From positions 125,633 to 189,632 of the forward strand of contig CAJNYU010002681.1 in assembly GCA_905331475.1 (NCBI GenBank): a stretch of DNA of 64,000 bases, in the 5' to 3' direction. The notes under the pieces are model-generated. The model saw nothing but the letters and a program-made list of their open reading frames with translations. It was not told the DNA's origin and made no database searches. Shown here piece by piece: positions 44,484-56,768 of this stretch; positions within the stretch are counted from its first letter, which is position 1; each line of letters opens with the position of its first letter. Source of the stretch: Rotaria socialis (lineage: Eukaryota > Rotifera > Eurotatoria > Philodinida > Philodinidae). The position numbers were made by a program, and so were the translations under genes.

Positions 44484-45295
44484 ATCAAAACAAAACAAAA
44501 CAAATTAGAAAACAGCCACAGGCATGGTCATTTTGCATCGGAGATGAATCCAATCTCTGTAACAATTAAAATGCTGCTATAAGACGTACTTCATCTTTTT
44601 CTTTGTCTTGTCTTTCTATGGCTATTCGATGGTTACTCTGCTGTCGTCATCGTCTTTCTTCTATTGTTCCTCACTGACTTCCTTTCCTTCTCTTTCTCTC
44701 TCGTTTTTTTACTAATACGTTCTTTGTAGCAGTGTGTGAGCATTTCCAAAGAGAAAAAACAAAAAAATACAATGGTAAGCGCAAACTAAAAAGATTTCCT
44801 ATGCATAATGGTGGAAATTGAAAGAACAAAATTGGAAAAAAAAACATTTTATTTTCCTATGCTTCTTTTTCTAGGATGATCATTCTCTCTTGTCATATGG
44901 AAATAACCTGTTTTTCTAGGAGAACTTTTTACATGTTACTATAAATAAATATATATATTTTTTTTGCCTTCTCATCTGTAATACATAACAAACATGGTTA
45001 GAAAATTTCATATGGCAATGAGATTAAGAAAATTCTTTTTTGTTTTTTGTTTGTTTGTTTGTTTGTTTGTTTGTTTGTTTATTCCTTTTTTTCTTTCTTC
45101 TATCTCTTTCTTGACTTACTATTCTCTAGTTCAAATTATATGACAGACAGCAGCTGTTTTTTCTTCTTTGCATATGCATAATTTACATGAAAATGAAAAA
45201 AAAAAGAAAAACTATCCAGAAAAGAAACTTTTTAAAAATCTCGTGATTGTCTCAATACTTTGTAGATATAATAATTTGAAAATAAAACTAGAAAC
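44484..45295. other. Intergenic region between CK2 alpha and sorting nexin
   Basis: Holds the 3' untranslated region of the kinase, T-rich stretches, a (GTTT)8 tract near 45049-45080, and an acceptor-like ctttgtag ending at 45265, 30 bases before the sorting nexin start codon. Confidence 0.6.
45049..45080. repeat. (GTTT)8 microsatellite
   Basis: Eight near-perfect four-base units between the kinase and sorting nexin genes. Confidence 0.9.
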
Positions 45296-46989
45296 ATGTC
45301 GCATGACCAAAAACATCGTGATTCCCCGCCAGATTTTGGTGATGATGATACACAAGATGACGATCAAATGTTTAAATCAGCGACATTACCAGTAACTGAT
45401 GACATTCCATTAAGCGGAGAAGATGATGATGAGGAGGAGAATCCATTTGGTGAATCATCTGTAATACAAAAATCGTCAACAAATCTCAATCAATCATCCA
45501 CGAATAATGAAACACCATTAAATATGCCACCTGTGACACCTGTTGTTGTCTCAGATCCACAGCTAACAACATCACTAAAAAATGATGCTCCATTATTTTC
45601 ACAGGATTCAAATGTTAATACAACAGAAAAAAATACATCCACAACGCAATCTGTTCGTTCCATAACATCACTCGAAAATCAACCATCAGGATCTGCACAA
45701 TTGTCGAAGTCTACTAACTGCGGAAGTAATGCTTTGTCATTAAATATGAAACCAGCACAAAAAAAATCTGATGAACATAATATTGAAATTACTGTTAGTG
45801 ACCCAACAAAAGTTGGAGAAGTATGCGTTTATTGATTTTCATAAATTTGATTTTTCTTTAATGTTTATCCTAATATTCCTAGGGCATGTCATCATATATG
45901 ACATATCGTATAACAACAAAAACCACATTGGCAATGTTTAAAAAAAGTGAATTTTTTGTTAATCGCCGTTTTAGTGATTTTCTTGGTTTACATAATAAAC
46001 TTGTTCATAAACATCTTCAACTAGGTGTAATTATTCCATGTCCACCGGAAAAGGATACATTTGTCATGGCTAAAGTTAAAATATCTAAAGATGAAGCAAT
46101 ACCAACAGATTTTATTGATCGCCGTCGTTCGCAATTAGAACGCTATTTAAATCGTTTAGCACGACATAGTAAACTAGTTCAAGATCCTGATTTTCGTGAA
46201 TTTATTGAAATGCCAACAGAATTACCTAAATCAACGAATACTCAAGCATTAAGTGGTGCTGGTGTTTTACGTGCATTAACAAATATTTCGCAACAAGTTA
46301 CTAAACTAACAACTAAAACAGGTGAACAAGATCAATGGTTTGAAGAACAACATACGTCTATTCTTGATTTACATTCGAATTTTAAGCATTTACATAATCA
46401 TTTTAATACATTATTTAGTCAACGTAAAGACGCTGCTCAAGCTTTGAAAACTCTATCAACATCATTAAATCATCTAGCAACCATAGAAGAACATACATTA
46501 TTATCAAGTGCATTAATTGAATTAGCCAATGTACAAGAAAAACTCGAGCAAATTAATATTGATCATTCAATGAAAGAATATTCGATTATTATTGAATTAA
46601 TTAAAGAATATCTCTCATTACTAGAAATGGTACAATTAGCATTTCAAGAACGTATTAAAATTCATCAACAATGGTTAAGTGCCGAAGAAACCTTAAGAAA
46701 AAAACGTGAATCAAAAACTAAATTAGAACAAACACCAAAAGGTGCCGATAAAATACCACAAACTGAAATGGAAATTAATGAATGGGAAGGAAAAGTTATA
46801 CATCATAAAGAAGATTTTGAACGTATATCAACATCGCTTCGGGAAGAATTAGATGTTTTTGAAAAAGCACGTGTTGAAGATTTTAAAAAGGCGATTGATA
46901 GTTATTTAAAAGAATTATTGCAACAACAAGAAAAGATCTTAGAAGTATGGGAAGCCTATTTACCTGAAGCTAATAAAATTAATGTATGA
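45296..46989 (+). CDS. SNX1/2: Sorting nexin 1/2-type retromer-associated protein (PX-BAR)
   Basis: Membrane-bending SNX-BAR protein of the endosomal retromer/ESCPE coat, binding phosphoinositides through PX and curving tubules through BAR. Exons 45296-45820 and 45883-46989 join in phase to 543 residues. Residues 1-155 are disordered and rich in D, S, T and N, with an NPFG motif (EEENPFGESS). The PX domain (about 158-290) has NRRFSDFLGLHNKL, with the Arg that contacts the 3-phosphate, and the proline-rich IPCPPEKD loop followed by RRRSQLERYLNRLARH. The BAR region (about 320-543) is helical and charged, with a final EVWEAYLPEA that matches SNX1/2. SNX5/6 lack the canonical PX Arg, so SNX1/2 is favoured. 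With a single intron it is far less split than most neighbours. Confidence 0.93.
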
Positions 46990-47337
46990 TTTAATTCGAT
47001 CTGTTTATTTCCGAAAGAAAATTGTGATTATTTATATGATTATTATTATTATTATTATATTATTATATTATTACTACAATTATCTAAGCATTGCCTCTTA
47101 CTTCTGTTGGTTTCTCGCATTTTATTTAAATAGTCTCAAGTCATATCACGTACCGATTATTCAATCAAGATCACTTTTCTTATCTCAAGACTAGTTATTA
47201 TTTTTTTCTCTTCTTTGTTCTTTCTTCGAAAAACAATTAATAAAAAAAAAACAATTCTTGTTAATCTATTCCATGCTTTTATAATTTGTGTATTGTATTG
47301 GTATAAGAATAATTAAATTAATGATTTTCATTTTTAG
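46990..47337. other. Short gap between sorting nexin and the Ig-domain gene
   Basis: Contains an (ATT)n tract near 47037-47070 and ends in a T-run plus tttttag that abuts the ATG of the Ig gene. Same-strand spacing of 348 bp with an acceptor directly at the next start would also suit polycistronic processing, but that is speculation. Confidence 0.5.
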
Positions 47338-48512
47338 ATGCATTTAATACAGCAACTCGTATTATTTGTTATTTTAATTCATGAATTTTCTTGCCAACAA
47401 AGTTCTGTACAGATACAAAAAATTGAAGCTGACCCACCGAATCCTAATGTTGGTGAAAGTTTAAAAATTCGTTGTTTTTTAATAAATGTCGATCCATTTG
47501 CACAATATCCAACACAAGTATTATGGAGTATAAGACGATTCAGTAAGAATAAATGATTTAAGAAAAAACACAGAGAATCTATTTGATATAAATGTTTTAT
47601 TCTTATTATTATATTACAGGTCAAGATCGTGATTTTCGTATATTAGCATTTGGTGGTTCTGTTCGTGATACTTTAAGTGGTCGTGTAAGTGCAAGAAAAG
47701 AATCTGAAGAAGTCTACGAAATTGTTTTTCGTCCTGCACAAGAATCTGACTCTGGTGTTGTTCGATGTGAATTGGCAAATACTGAAGCACAAGTGCGTCT
47801 CGAGCATACGGTCAATGTTCTCGTACCACCATCAATTTCTTTTGTAACTCCTGATGTTCGAGTACGTGCTGGTGATCCAGTTACGCTTGAATGTCGTGCG
47901 TACGGTAATCCGCCACCATTGTTGATGTGGACACGACAAGGCCAAGAATATCCAACATCCTATAGTAGCATCTATAGAATTGAAAGTGTAAGTAAAGATG
48001 ACCGTGGCTTATATAAATGTGTTGCTGAGCAACAAACAGGAAAAAAATTAACAGCCGAAAATTATGTTAATATATTTGTTGATTTTGATCCAACTGTTAG
48101 ATGCGAGCAAGTTGTTGTTGAACAAGTGCCAAATATTAATGCTGACGCTGAAATAACTTGTAAAGGTGAAGCATATCCAATGAATATATTGAAATGGGAA
48201 TTTTCTCAAGGAAATACTAATGTTCGTCGTGCAATTACAACTGGAATAAAATATCGTATTGATACGAATGTTGCAGCAGATTCAATCGATAGTTCTTATG
48301 TTAGTGGATTAATTATAAAGAATGTTGAACAAAGTGATTTTGGTGTATATACTTTAATTGTAATGGATGAAAGTAAACGACAAGCTAGTGCTTGGGTTGA
48401 ATTACGGCCTGGTTCTTATATTCGATCATATAATAATGCAATCGGAATCTTCCATTTATATTCGTATGTTTTTATATTTTTTTCTATGATGGTAGGCATT
48501 CTTTTACAATGA
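47338..48512 (+). CDS. GPI-anchored-type cell surface protein with three Ig domains (lachesin/IgLON-like)
   Basis: Exons 47338-47542 and 47620-48512 give 365 residues. A signal peptide (MHLIQQLVLFVILIHEFSC) is followed by Ig1 (Cys in LKIRCFLIN and GVVRCELAN), Ig2 (VTLECRAYGNPPPLLMW to GLYKCVAEQ, with the classic D-x-G-x-Y-x-C) and Ig3 (AEITCKGEAYPMNILKW to DFGVYTLIVMD). Ig3 has Leu where the second disulfide Cys should be. The end (a hydrophobic VFIFFSMMVGILLQ stretch, no cytoplasmic tail) suits a GPI-attachment signal. The arrangement resembles lachesin, amalgam and IgLON neural adhesion proteins, which bind homophilically between cells; that role is inferred. The start codon directly follows a tttttag acceptor-like site. 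Confidence 0.82.
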
Positions 48513-49378
48513 TCTACAATTAAGTTTGTTTTGTTATGTATATACTAACATGTGTTTTTTTTATATTTATTCATACAATAGTTTAAATATAGTTGACTGA
48601 AGATGACAATTTAAGAAATATGTTAACCTATGCTGAAAATATGCAGGCATCAAATATTCATTTATTTTTCTGGCATTCAAAGGCAACTTCTTGCTTCAGA
48701 GATAGAATTATGACATTTTCACATTATTTCCAAATAGTTTCTGGGAATCTCTTTTTGGAGTAAAATTGAACAGCTATTATCTGATTAGTTTCAATGAACA
48801 TTCATCATATTATATCTGCGGAATAGTTTTTAATGAATCAATTTTGCAATACTATTCGTACTATTTTGTTTTTCTTTTATGTGTAGAAATAGTTCTTTAA
48901 ACCAACACGTGCTCCAAAATAACAATGCCTACGAAAATTTAGTATAAAATTGAGTAATGTTCAATTAAAGATATTGTCAAGTATGAATTGAGGACTGTTC
49001 TATTTTTGGTTTGAACACACACACGTAAATAATTTTGCTCTTTTTCATCGTAACTTCTTGATGATTGCTCAATTTTACTCTAGTAGAAAAATCTGAACAT
49101 AAGTTTGAAAACAATGAAAAATTCTCTTTTCTTCTTTCTGACTTCAGGATCTAACCATTTACTTTTGGAAGGACAGCAAATCACCGATTATTTTGTACTG
49201 GGACATTCGTGCAATAGATTAAATTGAAACTAATTGAATCGCCAATAGGCATAGAATTGAATAACACAAATAATAGAATGTATTATTTCACTTAAAATTT
49301 ATTAAAATCATTAGAAAAGAAAAGTTTAAAAAAAGTCACTCATATTATTGGCAAGCATTTATTTTATAAGCATCTTAA
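48513..49378. other. Region between convergent Ig and kelch genes
   Basis: AT-rich 3' flanks of two convergent genes. No gene, repeat or element seen. Confidence 0.6.
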
Positions 49379-50299
49379 TCAAACCGGCCCAAGTGTATAG
49401 ACATCATTATACCATCCATGGCCTTGCCATCCACCAAATAGCCACATATGTCCATCATATAAAACTGCACTATGACTTTCACGTGGTGTTGGTACATTTG
49501 AACTTAACTTTAATTGTTCCCATTTATTTAGTCGAAGATTAAGCACGAATAATTCATTACTTCGTTCTATACCAACATAACCTCCAAACATATAAAGATT
49601 GTCTCCTGACAACATACAGGCATGACGTCCACGTTTAGCTGGTGTAACACGTGAATCATTACTATATATTAATTCTGTCCATTCTAATGTTCGAAAATCA
49701 AAAGAATGACAATCATTAAATTTTCCACAACCTAAACCGCATACAATATAAAGACGATCATTATATATATATGCGCCACCATATGAACTTCGACGTGGCG
49801 GTGGATTTTTTTGATTAACCGTTGACCATTGATTTGTTTTAAAAGAAAACTTATACATATCATTAAATTTATTATCCCCAATCCCACCAAATAGATACAT
49901 TGCATTTTGATAAATAGCAACAGAATGTGCACTACGCGCACGTGGAGGATTTGTACAACGAACTGTTTCCCATTCATTTTTATCAAATATATATCGATAC
50001 ATGTCATTTAGTTTACCTGATGAATCCCAACCACCAAAAATATACATCATATTATCATAAATACAAGCACTATGTTTTAATCGTTTTGATGGTAATTTTG
50101 ATTCATCCTTAGCTTTTATTTCCGTCCACGTATGTGTATCAAAATCAAATTTAAATAAATCATTATGTCGATGCTCACCTAAACCACCAAATATATACAT
50201 AGAACCATTATAAATAACAGCACTATGACCACTACGTGGTTGCGGTGGTCTATTAACTGTTTCTATGCGTGTCCATTGAAGACTTTCATTCGCCGACAT
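49379..50299 (-). CDS. Kelch-repeat beta-propeller protein, intronless
   Basis: A single exon of 306 residues made almost wholly of six kelch blades, each with the R-x-x-H-S/A...Y-x-x-x-M-Y-I-F-G-G pattern: SGHSAVIYNGSMYIFGG, KHSACIYDNMMYIFGG, AHSVAIYQNAMYLFGG, YGGAYIYNDRLYIVCG, RHACMLSGDNLYMFGG and SHSAVLYDGHMWLFGG. Between blades are the expected DLFKFDF...W and DMYKFSF...W strands. There is no BTB, BACK or F-box domain and no signal peptide, so it is a lone propeller, as in RABEPK, KLHDC and LZTR1-like scaffolds; the partner is unknown. It is the only sizeable intronless gene in the window, which may mean retroposition of an older copy or simply intron loss. The VMAT gene follows on the same strand 268 bp upstream. 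Confidence 0.88.
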   Translation of the reverse strand: MSANESLQWTRIETVNRPPQPRSGHSAVIYNGSMYIFGGLGEHRHNDLFKFDFDTHTWTEIKAKDESKLPSKRLKHSACIYDNMMYIFGGWDSSGKLNDMYRYIFDKNEWETVRCTNPPRARSAHSVAIYQNAMYLFGGIGDNKFNDMYKFSFKTNQWSTVNQKNPPPRRSSYGGAYIYNDRLYIVCGLGCGKFNDCHSFDFRTLEWTELIYSNDSRVTPAKRGRHACMLSGDNLYMFGGYVGIERSNELFVLNLRLNKWEQLKLSSNVPTPRESHSAVLYDGHMWLFGGWQGHGWYNDVYTLGPV

Positions 50300-50567
50300 T
50301 TATTATCTGCGTATGAATTTATATATTTATTTTATTCTTATACTTTTACCGACAGGCAACTTTTATCAAAAATCTCTTTTCTTTTATAATCATCGCACAC
50401 AACTAGAGCAAAAAGGTTTTTAGTTCCTTCTTTGTTTTACTAAATCAATAAAGTTTGTCATTGTTATCTTGTAATTTCAATAGCCGTTTTCATTATCAAG
50501 TGATTTGCTGCGTGTATAAGAAAATGAGTTATGATTTTCATTCATAATTAATGACTAGAAAAAAAAA

Positions 50568-52811
50568 TCAAATTTTATATAGATCAATGAGGAAACTTTC
50601 TTTTAAATTAAATTTTACTATTTTTTCATCTTTTGCTGGTGGATTTCGTAAAAACAACATCAATGGCGCATAGCAAAGACAAATAAATGAAATGGCGTAA
50701 AGCATAGCCCGAAAACCAAATGCTTGTACTATGAAACCACTTAAGGCAGGGCCTTGAAAAATTAAAACAATAATAATAACATATATATATATATATATTG
50801 CGAAGAAAAATAATAATAAATTTACCTATGGCAAAACCAAGGCAAAATGCAACATCAGCAATTGCATAAACACTCCCATAAACAGACGAATGACGAATAT
50901 CAACCAAATAGCCCATTGTTGGCATCATGGATGAATCAACCATACCGATAGCAAACCCAAGAATGCCATTTGGTATAATTAAACCATACATACTTGTAGC
51001 CATTGGTACACCAATTAAGGCTATGGATATAAGAAACATGCCAATCATACAGCATAACCATCTAGAAATATTTATGGTGAGAGAGAGAAAAAAGATTTCT
51101 TTTTTTTTTTACACAAACCTTCCTATTTTATGAGCCATGGGACCAAATAAATTTGTGCCAATTAAATATGAAATCGAAGCAGGTAAAAATGCAGCTCCTA
51201 AATGTTTCGTTTTTCATATTTGTATATTATCAAATGAATCAATATTATTCTACCTGTTTGAAATTCACTTGCACCCATTGTTGCCATCATCCATATGGGC
51301 AATGAAGGTTCTAACATTGCAATGCCAACATTACCAAACGAGATTGCGCCTATCATTTTTTTATGATAAATAAATATAATAAAACTTTCTATATACGTTT
51401 TTCCTTTACCAGCCGCTAGAAGAATATATGGATCTTTAATGAGTGTACGAAGCGAAGCGCCTTCAACTGGTTCACCGGATACACCTGGTTGTAATACTGT
51501 TAATTGTAATACTATTCGTAAAAAGAAATTGATTTTATATTAATAAACCAAAAATAAGTCAAGTCTTACATCCATCAAATAAACCTAGTGCTGCTAGGAC
51601 TAAAAATGGTGATGCTTTGCCTACATATTCATACATAAATCCTCCAAACGGCGGACCAACTGAATCAAAGATATTTAAATCAATAAATTAATTTCAAAAA
51701 GAAAACGTACCTAAAACTCCAAGAGCTAATCCGCCTAGGGCAGTTCCCATCGCTTTACCGCGTTCTTCATCATCTGGATAACGATCAGCCAACATTCCAA
51801 GACCTAAACAAAGTTACATAATTGCTTATATCCTGTTTGCTTTGTTCATGTTTACCTGATACACTGGAACAAGCAGAGCCAACACCTTGTATTGCTCGAG
51901 CAAGAAATAATAGACCAAAACTTTTACTAAAAGCAAATGCTAGAAGAAAAAAATCCTTTTTTTTCTATTCCGCGCCTTCCTTCCCAAATTCTTACTAAGC
52001 GTTGATATAAACATGATAACAAATCCTGTAAACATTGGAATACTGTAGCCAATTCTATTGTACAAAGAAAAAGACAATAATACAAAGTTAATTTTCTCAA
52101 GTAGCTATTTTCTTTTGTTTTACCGATTTGTTAATGGTCCTATAAATGGATTTGTTAATAATTGAACAAACGCTTTTGATGCAAACATTAGTCCAATCCA
52201 TCGATTTTCCTTTATTTGAAAAAAAAATGAAATGACTCAAACAGAGAAGAATAAGACATTTTTTTTTTTTTCATTTTTCCCTATTCCTTTTTTTCATTTC
52301 CGTTGCTATTGAACATTAGCATAAAGTATTATCGAACTCGTGTAAATACAAACGAGGATATATAAAGGAAACGATTTCTTACCCGTTGTAAAATAATTGA
52401 TCTCTGTGCATTTTGCACTTCTGTTTGATTCAAAGCCCAACCAATATTCCACATACACGACGTATTAAGTGCAGCTCGAAATTCAGTTGGATGTCGAACA
52501 AAATAACTTCGATGTTTAAAAATTTCTCTATTTGAACAGTTTTTTGCTAGAAATTTGTATGTATCATCTACCGTGTCATTTGGATGTTGAAGTCGATAAA
52601 GATACTCAGGTACAATAGGAACTGTTTTTTAATAGGAAAATAAAGATTAGATGAAATTGCTATAAAAAAAAATATTACACAACTTACCAACTGTAGTTAA
52701 GAGCATATTATCGAGAAATAAAGCAACAAAGACAATAAATAAAATAAGTACACGTGATGAACGCCATTTATACCAAAACTCTTTTAAAAGTTGAATAGTC
52801 TCATAAGACAT
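50568..52811 (-). CDS. SLC18A2: Vesicular monoamine transporter (VMAT, SLC18 family)
   Basis: Proton/amine antiporter that loads dopamine, serotonin and related amines into synaptic or secretory vesicles. Twelve exons: 50568-50752, 50826-51061, 51119-51197, 51254-51349, 51410-51511, 51570-51659, 51711-51803, 51856-51948, 51996-52054, 52124-52209, 52383-52621, 52688-52811; 493 residues. Segment 1 ([19 protein letters not shown]) carries the essential Asp34, segment 2 ([18 protein letters not shown]) the Lys133, and the segment 10-11 region reads [16 protein letters not shown] and [20 protein letters not shown], closer to VMAT than to the acetylcholine transporter. The luminal loop 1 is long with several N-glycosylation sites (NDT, NCS, NTS, NQT). 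The C-terminus keeps [10 protein letters not shown]. One donor (after exon 51119-51197) is GTTTG. VMAT1 and VMAT2 cannot be told apart outside vertebrates. Confidence 0.94.
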
Positions 52812-54491
52812 TTTATTTGAATAATGATGTTTTTTGTTTAACTGAAGAGAAAAACAAAATGAACTATCAATGATGATGTGGAAACAAACGGTTCTGGTAT
52901 TTTTTAATAATATGTGGGGGATATATATATATATAATAGGGTTAGGGCAATAAACGATCAATCTGTTATAAAATAATAGATTACTACTAGACGAGAAAAA
53001 AAGATGTTTCAGTGGATTTAACCTTTATACGCACATAATGAATATAAGTAGACGAAGAGTTGGAAAGAGAGAGAGAGAGAGAGAGAGAGACATCGAATAA
53101 TAAAAAGAAAAAGATGATGATGATGATGATGATAAGTGTTTGTTTGTTTGCAGAGTTCTTGCTTTTGCTCGCATTTCTCTGTGATCGATAGATGGACTTC
53201 CGGCAAGACCACAATTGATGTCAAAATTCGGACCGATGGCGTTTTTCTTTCTTTTTTAACCGTCAAAATGTCGTTTAACGTGTTTATCGATATAATTGTT
53301 CTCTCGTGTCGCTCGTCTTTGTTCTATGCCATATATTGAGACACCATCAAGACGCATTGCATTACGATTGCAATAGGGCTCACTCTAGTTCAAAACCATG
53401 ATTTACTATTTATGCATTCATTGACAACGAGAAAGAAAAGCATGAGAGGGAAAAAATAAGAAAAGAAATGCCAAATACAGACCTATATACACACGTCAAA
53501 ATTAAAATATGGAAAAATGCGCAAATTGACAATGTAGTTCCAAGTAGATTTTGTTTGTTCCGTCACAATATGTGACAGACGAAGACGATGACGTCTTTAA
53601 ATGAATCCGTTGTATGAACGCATGTTACTTTGATAATGGAACGTAGACCCGAAGAAGCGAAGAAAAAATTGATTAGAAATTTTTTCCTGTATTTTTTTTG
53701 AACGACTATATGGGTAACATAAACACGCATACTTAAAGAAAATTGTTAGAAGATCTCTGTGTAAAACCAATATCAAGAATGAAAAGACAAGTAATATTAA
53801 TTAATTTTTTTGTATCAAACTATGCAAAAGCATATATTTATAATTAAATAAATATAAGAATCATAATTTGTTAAATAAAATATTAACAATTGATCTTGTT
53901 ATACTCAAACCAATACTCTTGTAGTCGTCTTAAGACTAGTCGTTTTGAATAATACTTGCCTTTTAGTTCTACGTAAAAATATTTTCCAAGATCAACCAAA
54001 GTTATCCTATCCGATAGGAGAAAAAACGAACAAAATAGCAACTGAATCGATGGCTTCTTTCTTTCTTGTCTCTTCTTGTATCTAACTATGTGGGAATGCT
54101 TTGGGTTTCTTTTGAAACTCGATCACATACACATTTACAAATACGTATATATAAATGTAAAACTTCGGGTGTCATTCATAGAATCAGTCGAGTTATTATG
54201 ATAATTCGCCAGTCAACTGAGCAGCAGAAGAATACTAATAACAACACAACAAAAAGCAGAAATGAGAAGAAAAGACGACACGAAGATGATCATTATCTGC
54301 ATCATGACGACTTCCTTCGATTAGCATAGATAGAATCACTCGTTCAGAAGAAATCTTTGATAACGCCTTTGCTGCGCATATAGACAACAAAAAGAAAAAG
54401 AAAGAATGAGATTGATTGACAAACACCAGAATATTTTAAATAACTATTATTCATTTATTTAAACCAGAAAGATAAAACATTCGTTACATAT
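52812..54491. other. 1.7-kb region upstream of VMAT
   Basis: A TCTTCAG acceptor-like site at 52842-52843 lies 30 bases above the VMAT ATG on the minus strand. Further out are a TA tract near 52921-52935, a (GA)13 tract at about 53066-53091 and a (GAT)n tract near 53114-53131. Short frames at 53018-53339 and 54066-54426 run through these repeats and are not credible genes. Promoter elements of VMAT should lie here. Confidence 0.5.
53066..53091. repeat. (GA)13 microsatellite
   Basis: Uninterrupted GA dinucleotide run about 260 bp upstream of the VMAT start codon. Confidence 0.9.
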
Positions 54492-55806
54492 TTATATATC
54501 AATTAAAATAAAACTAATTAGGATTGTTAATATATGAATGAGCACATTGGTACCATTATAAAGAAATATTATAATAAGTAAAGAAAATAATGTTGATTCA
54601 TTGGTTTTTAATAGCATATTATATTCGGTAACGGCCTTAAAAAAAGTCATCGTATTATTGTAAATATCTTACTATAGAATCAAAAAAGGAAAAACGAACT
54701 TACTCCATAAATATTATGACCTAAATAAATGATATGTAATAGCGATAAAATATAAAAAATTGTTGAGAATACTCCATGACGAGTTTTCTTATCTGTCTGA
54801 AATTGATAAAAATCAAAATTGAAAATTTATTTTGTTTCATATATAACAAAAAGAAGAAGAAAACCTACTTACCATGCGTATTCCCATATATAACCATAGT
54901 AAAGCCAGAAGTATTCCGATTGATAAAAAGAGAATATGATAAAGACCAAAGCTTGATTGATTACGAATGTTTAAAATTATCAAAGAACTCTGCAAAAAAA
55001 TGTATTCATTGTTTTTTTTCTTCTTCTAAGCAGTCTTTTTCTATTTACTATTAATAGAAAATCAAGATATAAAAACCAAGAAAACGCTGTTGATTTTGGA
55101 TTTAGCATTCTTTTGTCCGACCTATAATAAAGAAGAAAACTAAATCAATATTATTTATTTATCAAAACAATAAATGTACAAAATATTCTTTTGATATTCG
55201 TGAACCATAATAATCGTCCATGGAAGTAATAAGATTAATAAAATGAATACAAAACCTAATCGAACCTATTGAAAAGAAAAAACTTTTTTAAAAATTTTCT
55301 CAAGAGCCATGAATGATTGCTATCGTACGGCTACTAAATGTAAATCTTCTTTTGGTTGGTTACGATATAACGAAAAGCGAATGTAGAAATGAGCACCAGT
55401 ACATGCACATAGAAGTATGATGGTTAATGTTGTTAAAACAGCATTGGTAATGCCTGTGAAAAACAAAATCATTTGATTTATTTTTATTTCTGGACAACTT
55501 ACGACAGAAAATCGCTGTTGATAGCATAGAAACAAGTACCGCAACTAATAGAAAATAGAAGAGTCGTGTTTTTATTAATTTTTTAAATAATTCTTATGAT
55601 ACCAAACCTGAATGAGCAATAAGCAACAGACAAATTGCAAGTTCATTACTTTCTTTTTTCATATCTCGAATTTGTTCAATAGTAAGCAGAACTATTATAG
55701 AAATAGTTATAATTCCTAGTATTGAATAGAACCATCGTTGAAAGTTTAATTTTTTATTTATTCGTTTAGTTTTTTCTTCTATGAATGGTTTATAATTCAT
55801 ATTCAT
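54492..55806 (-). CDS. Orphan multi-pass membrane protein (about eight membrane segments)
   Basis: Not recognised. Eight small exons (54492-54635, 54704-54796, 54873-54989, 55049-55121, 55180-55265, 55329-55453, 55503-55544, 55608-55806) join in phase to 292 residues. After a basic N-terminus (KTKRINKKLNFQRW) come hydrophobic segments around FYSILGIITISIIVLLTI, ELAICLLLIAHSG, VLTTLTIILLCACTGAHFY, LGFVFILLILLLPWTIIM, FLYLDFLLISSLIIL, LYHILFLSIGILLALLWLYM, VFSTIFYILSLLHIIYLG and a C-terminal pair. Loops are short and charged (RFSLYRNQPKEDLH, TDKKTRHG). No GPCR, transporter or channel signature is visible. Coding is supported by eight clean intron junctions in a row with consistent phase, which chance would hardly give. 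The first donor is GTTTGG, not GTAAG. Confidence 0.65.
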
Positions 55807-56768
55807 GTTGAACTAGACAAATGAAGATGACACTTTGTTTTATGATTTACTTTTATTCTAAATTGGACAAACATTATAAAATATTTTGTCCTTGATTTAT
55901 TTTTATTGATAAGAAGTACGTGTCATTAGAAAATAGAATGTGTGACGAATAAAAGAAAAATATTTCTTTCAATGTCAAATGATGTTGATCAATTTAAATA
56001 GCTTTCATTCATACAGACTACTTGTACGTGTTTGGCTGAATTTAAATTATTCTTGTATATCATATAAGATGTTCGAAAAGATGAACGATCATATATTGGA
56101 TGTGTAAAAGATTGTTTGAGGTGACAGGGTGATATTTTAGTTTATTTTGAACGACAAGCGTTTTGTATTGTATTACATCGGAAGTGCAAAGTAAACACAG
56201 CGTATGTTTAATTTTCATGATCAATATTGGAATAGCAAGCACTCATTCGCAGTACAGATGTGCTTATTTTAAAATAATTACTAGTAATCAAAATTCATCA
56301 TCCATGCACGTTACTTTTTCCATTGAGCAATATTCAGATAACATATCAATATACAAACAATACTAGCGCAGATGATTAGATTATAGCACTGAGGAGACAC
56401 AAGAACAAATAAATCTCCTGTTCGGCTATCGTATAGTATCTAGCTATTACTCATGGAATCGACTATGTGTACCAAGTGCACACAACCACTTTCGTTTTCC
56501 TTTCAACTTTTCATTATTCTCTTCTCACTTGCTCACATTTTCTCTCTCTCTCTCTCTATTCTCCTGGTACAGCCATCATGCGATCATTCTGAATTAATTA
56601 TTTTTTTTTGATACGTATTAATCGGTCTGCTGGACATTAAGTCTTAAAAAGAAGCTCAATAAAAAGAATTTTGTCATGAGTAAATGCATTCCAATTTAAT
56701 GTAAAATGGTCCATACGGAAATGGAGAAAAACAATTAACGTTTACATGAGCTACTGTACAATTATCTG
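55807..56768. other. Intergenic region upstream of the orphan membrane gene
   Basis: AT-rich, with a (TC)n tract near 56541-56558. No supported gene. Confidence 0.5.

Noticed and set aside
52921-52950. Telomere-like tagggttaggg next to a tgtggg motif
   Set aside because: Only two units of one and a single unit of the other, inside a TA-rich tract; no array.
53018-53339. Overlapping frames on both strands with a poly-His run
   Set aside because: Poly-His, Ser-Leu runs come from GAT and GA microsatellites upstream of VMAT; no splice or homology support.
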